Shown: positions 11,742 through 21,810 of the stretch, one piece after another
Numbering within the stretch: the first letter of the stretch is position 1
Layout of the letters: the number at the start of each line of letters is the position of its first letter
NCBI GenBank assembly: GCA_024305745.1
Contig: JAHRBS010000008.1
Span: 2,108,001-2,172,000 of the forward strand
Source of the DNA: Polyporus tsugae
Lineage: Eukaryota; Basidiomycota; Agaricomycetes; Polyporales; Polyporaceae
Length of the DNA stretch: 64,000 nt
Direction of reading: 5' to 3'
Made by a program: the position numbers and the translations under genes
The notes under the pieces: generated by a model
The model's input: only the letters and a program-made list of their open reading frames with translations
The model's database searches: none
Told to the model about the DNA's origin: nothing

Positions 11742-12733
11742 ATGTGTTCCTCCACTAGGCTCTTGATGAAGCATGTCTATATAAAGCTCCACCAAAATAT
11801 AATGACTGCTTCAAATTATAAGGCCACTGTTATTAAACTTTATAGACCATATAAGATCTGTATATCTCATATTGCTCCCTCTTATATATTGAGGGGAGGG
11901 GCACCTCTACTGCAACAAATAAGATGTCCTGGTAATCAGTGCTGGTCTGCTGGCTGTATTCTTCCTTATGTCACTAATGGTCAAGTAAACAGCAACTATG
12001 ACTACAGATATGCTGGCTGTGTGGCTCAAAGTACACCAGTCACAGCATTAGATATGATAACTGCTGAGATGCCTTTGCATCAAATTATCCATAGGCTTCC
12101 CAAACTCAGTTTATTGGACATTGCTCAGAAACATAAAATACCAGGTGTATCCACCAGAAGCAGTAAGGATGTATTAATGTCAGTACTCACATTGCACGTC
12201 TGTCAGGATTGTACAAGCTTTGCATATAGGTTCCGGACTTTAGATAAGCAGATCAGTACAAAGACACACAACCAGCAACAATGTGATAGACAAAAGAGTC
12301 CAAAAAATAGTTCCACAATCCCAACATTATTCCCTCCTAAACCTTCAACTACAGAATCTCTTGCTGAAATCATTCAGGGCTTTTCAACCCAAACTCATAA
12401 AGAATCAGGTTGTGCTGTATGCAGATTGTTGACTGCAAAGTCTCTGTTGCACAAGATGGAGGATTTTGAATTTGATAAAGACATTCTTATTGCTATCTGG
12501 TATGTCAAAAATGAAAGCAAATGTTGTGAGCCACTCCCTTCCAATGCCAAAGATTTATTCTGTGCTACCTCCACCCAAAGAAGATCTTGACAATGTTCTG
12601 GCCTTTATTTATGTAGGACCTAATGTACCCACAGAGAAAGAGTATAGACATACTCCTATGTTAGTAAGGTGTAACAAAGTCGCCACTGCAGACTTGCAAA
12701 TTTCATATGACAATCTCAATTTATATCCTGAAG
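11742..12733 (+). pseudogene. Helitron-type protein fragment (DUF6570 N-terminal region)
   Basis: The frame starting at ATG 11742 has a Cys-rich segment (CQDCTSF, SGCAVCRLL). After a frameshift near 12490-12510 the text continues as MKANVV, PKIYSVLPPPKEDLDNVLAF, YVGP, TPMLVR and YDNLNLYPE. From family knowledge this block order is the region that precedes the Helitron Rep/helicase in basidiomycetes. Compared with the usual pattern there is a deletion between VRCNKV and ISYDNL. The Rep and helicase domains are absent: sequence stops where the LTR B remnant begins. Inactive. The family assignment is from memory of the pattern, so only moderately sure. Confidence 0.6.
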
Positions 12734-13123
12734 AGTTGTGTCAGAGGTTCGGTATAGCGACTGGCCAGGGGACAGACGCGCAAGGGTTCAGTGGGGAGTG
12801 AGAACCTCAATGGATTCAAGAGGTCAAACTAGGGGAATGTACATGGGGGACCAGGTCTTTATATACGTAACCAGAACAATAGCAGGACTGAGGTAACGGG
12901 TCCCTACGTCAAAGAGAGAACAAAGGGATAGTCGAGAGAGAGAGGTCTATTGTACTGGGAAGGACAATAGCACTGGACGGTCCGGGCCGAGGACAATAGC
13001 TAACACGTGATGTTGTGATCACGCGCCTAGTAAGAGTACAATGGGGTCAAACCCAAGGGTTATGCAGGGGTGAGAGCGAGATAGCAAAGAGAAAAGGAGG
13101 AAACGGTGTACAAGGTGGTAACA
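12734..13123 (-). repeat. Partial LTR B, minus strand
   Basis: Reverse-complement match to the complete LTR at 28824-29277, starting TGTTACCACC at 13123. About 45 bp of its far end are missing where it meets the Helitron fragment. Its start lies inside gag of copy A2, with GACTC (13124-13128) as the likely surviving half of a target duplication. Confidence 0.8.
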
Positions 13124-13801
13124 GACTCCTTGCGCCTCGAGAAGATCGTAGTAGATGTGGGCATTAGCTACAAAGCGAAGCCCTTCCTGCACGAGTTTTC
13201 CATTGTACTCGCGAGGGGCGATTTGAGAGAGGAGTTTGGAAACATCAAAGGGGGCGGGTGTGGCCATGATGGAAGCGGGTGATGAGGGTGGAGAGGGACT
13301 TGGCATGGGTGAGGGACCTGGCACAGGTGAGGGGCTACTCGGGGTGTTAAGAACAACGGTTTATTGTGGAGGGGTCCCTGCCAGAGAGGGTGTGGGTGGG
13401 GGGTTGGATGTTCATCGTGCAATACGGTCACTGGCTAGCATAAGTGCTTGGCCAAGTGGAATGGATCCCAACGAGGGTGATCCGCTGGGAGTGGGGATAC
13501 AACTAGGAGCATGGCTAGGGGGACATGTGCCTGGTCGGCTGATTGCAGCAGCAGAGGCTGCTCGTGGAAGATAATTGGTGGGGACTCTGGGTCGTGACTG
13601 GGTGATGAGATCATTCTGCTCTGGGGCGGTTGCGACAAAACTGGGATACTGAGACCAGCTTTCCTCGTCCCAGTCAAAGGTGTTTGACCGGTTGGGGCAG
13701 GGTTGTTGTTCGCAGATGTACCACCGTGAGTCGAACTTGTGCCAATGCTGGTCTTCGACTGCGACGACGTGGAAGACATGCCCGTATGTACTGCAGCTCA
13801 C
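13124..13801 (-). pseudogene. Truncated Gag with N-terminal extension (A2)
   Basis: A Trp/Cys-containing stretch (HWHKFDSRWYICEQQPCP) lies at the position where A5 has YWDKDKKWWSVCVTQPCP, suggesting a small conserved N-terminal module of unknown role. It is followed by a Pro/Ser-rich spacer and the capsid start. The capsid is cut after about 48 codons by LTR B. Confidence 0.6.
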
Positions 13802-14219
13802 TAGGTTGTTGGAACTCGCTTCCTATCCAAGGAACAGAGACGGCAGGTGCACAATCCAACACTGTCTGCTCAGCCTCCTCGGCCTATTGCTGTGTCTTAA
13901 CCACAAGGGACATGAGCCCAGGGGTGTCCTGCCTTGGCTTTGTTTTGCCACCTTTCTCTAGCCTCCCACGCCGTGAGGCGGACCACTTCTGTCAGTGCCG
14001 GGGTCTCAGGTTAGGAGCTTTCCGCGCACTGTACCACTAAAAGTGGCAAGCCTCGAGTTGAATCAAGACCACGTCCGATGGTGTGACTAGAGCACGCACT
14101 ACGCTAGGCCAACACAGAGGATCTGAGTGCGTACCATATGAGGGGAAAGGGGAATAATAAACATGTGTAAACTCCTGGGGGAAGGGTGCACTGGTGCTTG
14201 TGGAGAAGTTTCGACCTAA

Positions 14220-14663
14220 TGTTACGACTGGACATTGAGTAAGGATCAGGGATACGTATGAGACAAGCAGGAGCACCGACAAGCACTTGTGCAGTGAGAG
14301 CGGAGCAAGGCTCAACGGTCAGGGCTGGAGACAAGATGTATTGAGTGAGGTAACTAACAAGGGAAATACAGCGAGGCTTACCTGGAGACAAGAGGTCGAA
14401 ACTGAGGTCTCCAGGCAGCAAAGTACAGGTCCTTATATACGTATAGAGGACAATGAGAACCCAGGGACAATAGGTAACTATGGACACAGGTGAACAATGG
14501 AAACGGAACAATAGCGATGATGGACAATAAGGAGCTATTGTGCTGAGGAACAAAGGACGAGATACAATGCAACAGAGAACAATAAGTACGATGTGAGAAG
14601 TAGATCATCCGAAAAAGGAAACTAAGGCGCTGGTAGCAGGCGCCGAATGGAACATTTATGACA
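14220..14663 (-). repeat. 5' LTR of element A2
   Basis: 444 bp with TGTCATAAAT... and ...GTCGTAACA ends on the minus strand. It carries the same TATATAAGGACC promoter block as the other A LTRs. The outer flank is TCGAT (14664-14668); no partner is visible because the 3' half is lost. Confidence 0.85.
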
Positions 14664-15330
14664 TCGATCCACAGCATACATTGAGAAATGGAAAGGACAT
14701 CATAAGAGGCCATATTGGCCAGCAAGACCCTGCACTTGGCTTTAATGGAAGTGAAGGCATTGATGTATATGCCTTGGGACAAAAGCTGTTGGAAACCAGT
14801 GAAGATACAGTAAACAAACAATATCTATGCAGAAGTTGTCATCACAAGGGCCCTAGTATTAGACTAAGGATGGTGATGTGGATGTTTGACAAGTTTATCT
14901 GGAAGAATCAGCTCAACAAGATGGGGTCTTACAAGGACAGGCTAGTTAATCTATGGCTGAAGGTGTACTTTACTCAGAAGTCAGAGAAAAAATGTCCCAA
15001 CTGTGCCCAACCTATAATCATGCAGCTGACTTATATGGAGGCTCCTAGTTTTGTAACCTGTGTAGTGTATAAGCTGAAAATTGAAGTGGAGAATCAGATC
15101 ACAATTCCAGAACATCCCTAGTTGTGCAGATTATGTGGGATAGTGTACTTTGCTCCAAACCACTTTGTAGCCAAAATTGCGGACAAGTCCGGTGAAGTGT
15201 GGCATAATGATGGATTTGAAATGGGGGAAGATACAGAGTATATTGGAAACATTGTTAATATGACTTCTACCAATCTTTTGAAGCACAAGAGGTATGCTGC
15301 TAGCCTTCTCGTGTACACCAAGCTGGAATA
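14664..15330 (+). pseudogene. Unrecognised Cys-containing ORF with one stop
   Basis: A single frame runs from about 14681 to 15331 with one TAG at 15119. It has CRSCHHKGP, CPNCAQP and a C-terminal block around LCRLCGIVYFAPNHFVAK, then GEVWHNDG and ASLLVYTKLE. The spacing of an aromatic-rich NHF/HFVAKI motif before a W-H-N-D-G motif recalls the His/Asp box of ubiquitin-specific proteases in fungal repeat-associated proteins, but this is only an impression. It lies between A2 and a repeat, so it is probably a relic of another mobile element. Confidence 0.35.
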
Positions 15331-15439
15331 GATATAATAAATAGAACTACTAGTGCATACATTGATATATCAGGTCAGGTGATGTGGAATTACTTGTATT
15401 TAAAAGTGTTTGAAAGTGGCTTGGTAGTGTTCATGGTAT

Positions 15440-15575
15440 AGATTAAGCACCCAATATAAGGCATTGGTGCATTTTTTATTTGCCTAATATCTCTGCTAAT
15501 AGTGACCCTAATTCTATGAAACTACCATTATTAAAACGTGTTCAAAGGGCTCTTTCTAATAGCCGCTGCCACTTA
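15440..15575 (-). repeat. Dispersed degenerate repeat, related to 57015-57540
   Basis: Read on the minus strand, this shares a run of words with 57161-57300: TATTAGAAAG, CCCTTTGAACA versus CCCTTTCAAACA, and AATGGTAGTTTCAT versus GTGGTAGTTTCAT. It then shares a repeated TTATTTGACC-like segment and an AAATAAAAAATG tail. The orientation is opposite to the 57-kb cluster. Confidence 0.5.
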
Positions 15576-15628
15576 GGTCTGCACACTTATTAAAAAAATC
15601 CTTCAAATAGCTTGAAAATAGACAAATA

Positions 15629-15707
15629 GTGCTAAACAGGAGTCAAACCCTTAACCTCAAGAAATTCACAAAGGACACATTAACCGCTAAGCTATGGAAC
15701 CCTAATA
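15629..15707 (-). other. tRNA-like sequence, possible SINE head
   Basis: On the minus strand an A box-like TAGCTTAGCGGTTAATG is followed about 30 bases later by a B box-like GGTTTGACTCC, the internal promoter layout of tRNA genes. Acceptor and anticodon stems do not pair, so it is not a working tRNA. The dispersed repeat lies directly downstream in the same direction, as expected for a SINE. Confidence 0.35.
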
Positions 15708-15911
15708 TACAATCTCAGATAAATGTATTTATAGGCTACTGCACAAGCAAATCTACTATAAAGAAAATAATAATCATCTTAGGCTATGCATTTAGCATAA
15801 CATTATTACAATGTAGTGCATTGCACAGTTGTTGACTTATATACTATTAATCTCCGGTCAATCAAAGTCATCAATATGAGCAATTTCATGGGTCCCGTTC
15901 CTCATCAATCA

Positions 15912-16889
15912 TCACCTGCCAGAATTGGCCCACTTCCACCCAAGTGCATGAGGAGGGTGGTAGGCAACCAGAGCATTTTGCGCACCTGGACCGAGGACAG
16001 AATGAGGAATGAGGTCCATGCACATGTTTGGAGTGATCATCACTGGTGGCTGGTAGACAACAAGCGCATTCTGCGCACCTGGGCCAAGGGTTAGGTGAGG
16101 AATAAGGTCGGTGCACTGAGGAGCAGGTGTTTCCTGAAGCTGAACGGACAAAGGTCAATAAGGAATGAGGGAGTTCTGCACTCCGCGTCTGACTACAGGG
16201 TAGGGCTCGTGCAGATCGTATCCAAGAGTGTCGATGATGTCGCAATTGAAGGTTACGGGACCCCAGTTCTAGCTGTTGGGCTGAGTCGTGGCAGCGTGGA
16301 GCCGCGCATTGATGATCCACTCCTTAGTTCCATTGACAGTGTTCTGAAACCATTCCGACCATTCCTCGAACTTGTTAGTGTCGATGATAGAGCCGGCAGT
16401 AAAGGGCTGATGGTCATGGAAGAGATGAATGAAATAGTAGAGAGGGAGAGTGTCAGTTTTGAGTTCTGCAAGTGCTCCATCCCTAAGGTCGAGAGTTCCA
16501 CGCAAGCAGTTCCCTCCGTACAAGGCATGAGCTAGGTGGTAAAGGACATTGGTGATCAACAAAATGAAGAGTTGGAAGATACCGGGGTTGATCCTGAAGT
16601 ATGAAGCTTCCGATGGCTGCCACGAGTAGGTTTCACCGAGGAAACCGAGGAGATCGAGAGACCACTGGAACAGGTTGTGATATTCGAGCGGAAAGATGAC
16701 ATCAGCGAGATTGTAGGTGAAAGCACCGACAGTATTGCTGGAGACAAGAGAAGAGAGGCATGATGGTTGAAGAAGAAGGTGGATTTGGATTTGGAATGCA
16801 GCGATGGAGAGTTCAAGATGGCTGTTGGATGGTAGGAGGTAAAGTCCGCTCACAACCTTTATATCTTGCTCATCCTGCCACTCCTTCAA
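15912..16889 (-). pseudogene. Extra ORF downstream of gypsy J/E integrase, unrecognised
   Basis: A 206-codon frame (16889-16269) starts about 20 bases after the integrase frame ends and reads in the same direction, so it belongs to gypsy J/E. It is rich in aromatic and aliphatic residues (LYHLAHALYGGNCLRG, FEEWSEWFQNTV) and has no in-frame ATG. After a frame change at about 16260 it continues with two copies of a DLIPH-x2-LGPGAQNALV unit. I do not recognise the protein. Confidence 0.45.
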
Positions 16890-18192
16890 TTACGATGCAG
16901 GTGAGTCCATCAATGTGCTGGCCTTTCTGCGAGCCTTCTGCTGCGTTGAGCATCATAGTTCTTGGCAGTGGCACTGGTGTCAGAGTTGGAGACCAGGTCA
17001 TTCTTTGTTGAGTTAGAGGCAAGTGGCATGGTGATGTCAGCGCAAGCCTTGTGTCGATCCGGAAAGGTTAAATGCATGTCCGCCTTCCTGTTGAGGTGAG
17101 GCATGTCCTCCATTAGTTTATTGCAAGGTTCCTCCATATTTAATTTCGCTTTTATTTCCCATTCAGCGAGGACATCTGGGGTGTTGCGAAGCCCTTGTTT
17201 AGTCTTCCACTCATCTTCTGATTTGTTGAAGGCTACGTACCGTATGCAATATTCTTTGATGGCGTGACCCTTTTTCCCCACTTTCCAGTGTTCTCCAATA
17301 GTTGTATCGACCTTGACCTCCGGTCGTTCGGAGAAGTCGGCACGGTTGAGACAATGTGTTGGCCGGTTGCCAAGTTCCGGGGGTGAAGGGTTGTAGGGTT
17401 CGAGGTGCACAATGTTCAATACTGGGTGTATGCCATAAGACACCGGAAGATGTAGACAGTATGCAACAGGACTAACCTTACTCATTACTTTGAAAGGACC
17501 GTCGTACTTCATGAGCAGCTTCTTTCCTCAGCCCTTTTCTTTCTGCATGAGATCTAGGGAGTGCGGATTAATCAGTACTAGGTCTCCTTCATTGAACTCA
17601 TACCTAAGTCGACCATGGTTATAGTTCCTCTGTTGTGCTGCTTGCCCCAATGCTAAGGCCTGTTGCACTTTATGTCTGTCAGCGGCAAAGTGTTCAGCCA
17701 TCTTGTCAGCAAGTTGCTGACCGGAGACGTCCAAGTCAGAGTTTCCCTTCTCGGAGTTATGCCCTCTCATGAGTTGTCGAGGAGATGGTTGCATGATGGC
17801 TGCTGGAGAATGGATGAGAGTTGTGCCGGTTGTAGGGAGATATCCCTGAAGAAGGTAAGTGGGGCAAAACCGGTTGCGGTATGTGGAGTGGCATTATAAG
17901 AGAGTGTCAGTCCATCAAGGTGTTTGGACCAGTCATCATGAGAAGGGGATACATATGCCCGTAACACTATTTCTAGTGTCTAGTTGAGGATCTCAGTCTG
18001 GCCGTCCACTTGAGGGTGATGCGCGGTTGTAAGTGCACACCGAATACCCATGAGACTGCACAGTTTCTCCCATAGTTCGGACGTCCAGCAGGTATCCCTG
18101 TCTGAGATGACTTGTCGAGGGAGACCGTAGTGAGCAACGATGTGATGAAAGAAGAGTTTTGCGGTTTCTTCCGCAGTTACCTTCATTGTCAT

Positions 18193-18216
18193 CACTACGC
18201 GCCCCAGAGGTCGGGA
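18193..18216 (+). repeat. CACTA left terminal inverted repeat
   Basis: It starts CACTACGCGCC and contains the AGAGGTCGGG core. It pairs with 19825-19848. Confidence 0.8.
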
Positions 18217-19059
18217 TAAGTGAGGAGTTAAGTCGTATTTATCGCGCTTCGCTACCTTAAGTAGAGGCAAGGTCGGACCCCACTTAAAAGTCGCGTTTTG
18301 TCCTGCCATTAGAAAGCCCACATTTAGCCAGTAAAAATACGATGAGATAGGGCGCGCACCCGGAGGCACGCAACCGCTTGCAACGATCATTGAGCGCCTC
18401 ATCGGAGCAGACAAACAGAGACAAACAGAGCCGTGAAACGGACGTCCGCATCGATAATCGCCTCTGGAGTCTGGGCTCCTTCTCCAACGCCTCTCTACTT
18501 TTGACTCGTTTGACTCTTGTTTGGTCGCCGGCACTCTGAGTCTGTTTCTCTGGTGCTGGCCTATTGGCTGTCCTCTCTGTATCTGGGAGCTTAACTGGAG
18601 GCCTCAACATCTCGCTGGCATAGTGGTTCTCGGTCTAGGCTGGAGATCTGGTGGACGCTCTCGGGCCTCGAATCCACCCTTGGATGAAAGGTATGTTCAA
18701 CCTCTCGCTCTTTGATGCATTGACTAGGGTGTGGACCTCGCCCATCTTCCAGCACTATTTTCACTTCGGCCATCATCTTACGCTACAGGCACTACCTCGT
18801 TGCAGCACCCATGTTGGATTAGCTTTGCGCACTTGAGGCAAGCCACCCACTTTGCCCAGACAATGGAGGCTGACTTAACACGTCGTCTTTAGATTGGCAC
18901 GATGCTTGTATACACCCCCCCTGGTTGTAGTAGGCTAGTAGTTGTCGCAGCCACTTCTTTGGAGTATGTTCCGCTCCACCTTCGTTCCGTACACTCTCTA
19001 GTCACTGACTGACATTTCATGCACCTTCCACCCAGCACACCTTTGCTAACCTGTGCAAG

Positions 19060-19460
19060 TGTATTGGCGTAACCGCGCATCACCGTGTGCTGTTCCGCCG
19101 ATACATTTGCCCTCTGCAGCTCTAACTCGGGCTCCTCGCGCACAAGTGGGAGTGAGAGGAGCAGCAGTCGGCATTCTGGGTCCTTCGTTAACGGCGACGA
19201 TGACAATGACGACGAGCACCTGTTTATGGTGCCTTCGGAGCCTGAAGTGAATGCGTGATGGCTGCCGTGCCCGAGGAGGCTCATCCCAAGAGGTGAGCAC
19301 GCTATTATCCCCATGTCCGAGGACAAGTAGGCTCCTAACAGGTAAGTATATCCGAAGTACTACGCGGCCGCCGGCGAGGCCCTCAATTTCACCCACGACG
19401 CGGAGTCCGGCGCGCACGAGTCGCTGCACAAGCGCATGCCGACGCCTGCCCGAGCGCCAG
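19060..19460 (+). other. GC-rich, coding-like interior of the CACTA element
   Basis: The base composition differs from both neighbours. One frame near 19355-19460 reads YAAAGEALNFTHDAESG and another has an acidic Asp run near 19195. GTGAGC and GTAAGT donor-like sites (19290, 19342) sit nearby. It could be exons copied from a host gene. I do not recognise it. Confidence 0.3.
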
Positions 19461-19824
19461 GTATCCATATGAGGTGGGAGAGGTAGATAGAGTCAGCAGG
19501 CCGCTCCGCTATCGGATGTATAGACCTTCAGTCGTGTAGACACAGATGATGCCCGTCAATAGATTTATTATTTCGCTTTCTATACGCGCCGGAATCCAGA
19601 AACTGGGAGCAATGTGAAAGAGCTGAGACCCCTGCCAGCAGCGCACCCACTGCAACCAATTGGGAAGGTCGTAAAAGGGAAAGTTTGTCATTGAAAAATC
19701 CTGCCTTCCCTCCCTACCTAAACTCGTGAAAAGCCCCAGGCGCCAAACCCGAATTCCTCGCCATTTCTACTAGGTTTCTGCTGCAAAAACTCCGACCTTA
19801 GAGGTGGTCATTACGTCGTATTTT

Positions 19825-19848
19825 GTCCGACCTCCGAGGCACACAGTG
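19825..19848 (-). repeat. CACTA right terminal inverted repeat
   Basis: The reverse complement starts CACTGTGTGCC and contains GGAGGTCGGA. It is the mate of the left end. Confidence 0.8.
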
Positions 19849-20145
19849 CATAGAGATGAAGAACCCATACTTTGTCAGTTTGTCGACAATAACCAGACAG
19901 TTGTCGTGACTGTCCGAAGTCAGCAATTCCGGGATGAAGTCCATAGTAACTACTTCAAAGAGATGGGATGGAATGGCGATGGGCTGGAGTAGTCCGACAG
20001 GTGCATGTTGGCGAGGTTTAGCCTTCTGGCAGATATCACACATGGAGACGTACCGTTTGATATGCCGCGACATCCATCGCCAGTAGTACATTTCCGCAAT
20101 CCGATTGTACATACAGTGATACCCGGCATGCGCTGCTTCTGTCTT

Positions 20146-20160
20146 GAAGTCAACAGAGTC
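20146..20160. other. Right breakpoint of the 14.2-kb inversion
   Basis: Gypsy J/E integrase leader (read on minus: ...GACTCTGTTGACTTC) meets element A leader (...GGGACTCTGT) with GACTCTGT shared by both. The partner breakpoint is at 5949/5950. Confidence 0.75.
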
Positions 20161-20919
20161 CCAGTGGGGGTCGGCTTGCGACTTTGGGGCTGAGAGGTTG
20201 GATGCGAGGTAGGGTGGGATGCAGGACGAGATGCAGGGTTACTAGTTGCAACTGCTGCCGCTTGGCAAAGAGGCGGACTTTCGGGGTCACGAAATGCAGG
20301 TGTAGGGGGTCTGGCAATGTGTGCAAGGATAAGGGCTGGTTGGTCTTTGGTAGTGATGAGTCGAGGTGCGAGACCTTTGACTGCCTCAGGAATAGGTCTC
20401 CAAGTACGACTCTGGTGTGGGCATGGTTGTGTTACACAGACAGACCACCATTTCTTGTCCTTATCCCAGTACTCGTCCTGGACTTCAAAGGGGTGAAAGG
20501 CATGCGCAAACTCTTTGCAAGCCAGGATGAAGTGTCTCGCTTCCTATCCAGGAACAATGGACGGCTGGTGCACAACCCAACACTGTCTGCTCAGCCTCCT
20601 CGGCCTATTGCTGTGTCTTAACCTCAAGGGACACAAGCCCAGAGGTGTCCTGCCTTGGCTTTGTTTTGCCGCCTTTCTCTAGCCTCCCACACTGTAAGGC
20701 GGACCACTTCTGTCAGTGCTGGGGTCTCGGGTTAGGAGCTTTCTGCGCACTGTACCACTGAAAGTGGCAAGCCTCGAGTTGAATCAAGACCACGTCCGAT
20801 GGTGTGACTAGAGCGCGCACTACGCTAGGCCAACACAGAGGGTCAAGAGTGCGTACCGTACGAGGGGAAAGGGGAAAGGGTGTGGGTACGCTGGTGCTTG
20901 TGAAGTAGTTTCAACCTAA

Positions 20920-21288
20920 TGTTATGACTGGCCATCAAGTAAGGACCAGGGAGACTTACGAGACAAGCAAGGGCATCAACAAGCACTTGTGCAGCAAGAG
21001 TGGAGCAAGGCTCAACGGTCAGGGCTGGAGACAAGATGTATTGAGTAAGTAGATGTCTACCAGCGAAATACAGCGAGGCTTACCTGGAGACAAGAGGTCA
21101 AAACTGAGGTCTCCAGGCAGCAAAGTACAGGTCCTTATATATGTATAGAGGACAATGAGAATCCGGGGACAATAGGTAACTATGGACACGGATGAACAAT
21201 GGGAATGGAACAATAGCGACGATGGACAATAAGGAGCTATTGTGCTGAGGAACAAAGGACGAGATACAATGCAACGGAGAACAATAAG
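20920..21288 (-). repeat. Truncated 5' LTR of A1 (family part)
   Basis: It begins, on the inner side, at GTCATAACA as in the other A LTRs and includes the TATATAAGG promoter. Homology to the standard LTR stops at AACAATAAG (21281-21288), where the 186-bp segment starts. Confidence 0.8.
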
Positions 21289-21474
21289 GAGGAATGACAA
21301 GACTAGGGATAGTGAGACTCGGAGGTGCCATGTGAGAGTCAGAGATGCCTAGTGAGAGTCACAGGCGCCCGGTGAATGTGGCAAGTGCACTGCCACCCGT
21401 GGGATGTGCACACGTGGCCAGCCCTCATTCTGCGCTCTTGTTTTGTTCATGTCCTGTCTGTCTATGGTCTCTCT
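21289..21474 (-). repeat. 186-bp variant LTR segment
   Basis: Also present at 43414-43599 inside the 3' LTR of A4, in place of about 11 bp of normal LTR. It contains three 20-bp units starting TGAGASTC (21310-21372 region). Absent from the 3' LTR of A1, the 5' LTR of A4 and the LTR of A5. Confidence 0.8.
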
Positions 21475-21810
21475 TACCTCTCGCTTGTCTGTGGTGTCAT
21501 ACTTTGCCCTGCTTTCTGATGTTCAGGCTACTCTCTTCCTGGCTTCCCTCATGCAGTTGCTAACTATCCCAACTCCGGCATCATTGGATCACACTTGGAG
21601 GGCCACCGTCCAGAGGCTTCATCGCAGTGCGCGGACTTCGATAGCAGGCTAGGCAGGGAAGGGAAGAGAGTCACAGTTGCAGGGAGGACAGTTTACATAT
21701 TGATAATGTATGTGTGTTACACATTGGTTGATCTATCCTTGCATGTCCAACTACACTGTTTTGCCCATCAAGTGAAACACGTCTTAGTACCTGTAAGGTG
21801 AGTTCCTACA
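21475..21810. other. Unassigned sequence between A1 LTR and transposase relic
   Basis: No coding frame or repeat end is recognised. It is unknown whether it is the flank of A1 or the 3' UTR of the next gene. Confidence 0.3.

Larger units (their letters stand above)
13124..14663 (-). mobile_element. Element A, copy A2: 5' LTR, leader and start of gag only
   Basis: Minus strand: LTR (14663-14220), leader, a Gag N-terminal region and the first 48 Gag codons (ATG with A at 13267, MATPAPFDVSKLL) up to LEAQG, where LTR B interrupts. All of pol is missing. The N-terminal extension around 13800-13410 differs strongly from that of A4/A5, so A2 is a divergent subfamily that shares an LTR type. Confidence 0.8.
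18193..19848. mobile_element. CACTA-superfamily element, non-autonomous
   Basis: Left end CACTACGCGCCCCAGAGGTC and right end, reverse-complemented, CACTGTGTGCCTCGGAGGTC form imperfect terminal inverted repeats that differ almost only by transitions. AGGTCGG words recur subterminally (about 18265 and 19790). A 3-bp target duplication, CAT, flanks it (18190-18192 and 19849-19851). CACTA ends plus a 3-bp duplication define the superfamily. At 1656 bp there is no recognisable transposase. The centre (about 19060-19460) is GC-rich with coding-like stretches, possibly a captured host gene fragment. Confidence 0.85.
16910..20153 (-). pseudogene. Gypsy J/E, second half: integrase, split by a CACTA element
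   Basis: Minus strand from 20153: HHCC zinc finger (AHAGYHCMYNRIAEMYY...CDICQKAK), start of the catalytic core (VVTMDFIPEL, DKLTKYGFF) to 19849. A 1656-bp insertion follows, then the core resumes at 18192 (VTAEETAKLFFHH, VISDRDTCWTSELW, TTAHHPQVDGQTE) and the C-terminal half runs to 16910 (YDGPFKV, HPVLNIVHLEPY). Removing the insertion and one CAT copy restores the frame at FIS-M-TMKVTAEE. Stops such as TAG after ILN and TGA in KG-GKKLL fit C-to-T decay. The upstream end at 20153 continues the frame that stops at 5949. Confidence 0.88.
20154..21474 (-). mobile_element. Element A1, 5' part (truncated 5' LTR and gag leader), inverted
   Basis: Minus strand LTR and leader, nearly identical to the leader of A4 and A5, stopping within a few bases of where copy A1 starts at 5950. 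It is best explained as the missing 5' end of A1. The LTR carries a 186-bp variant segment and is cut off after it. Confidence 0.8.

Noticed and set aside
15629..15707. Functional tRNA gene on the minus strand
   Set aside because: Acceptor and anticodon stems do not pair; kept only as tRNA-like.
18400..18430. CRISPR-like or regulatory direct repeat (GACAAACAGA twice)
   Set aside because: Two short copies only, inside a CACTA element of a fungus.
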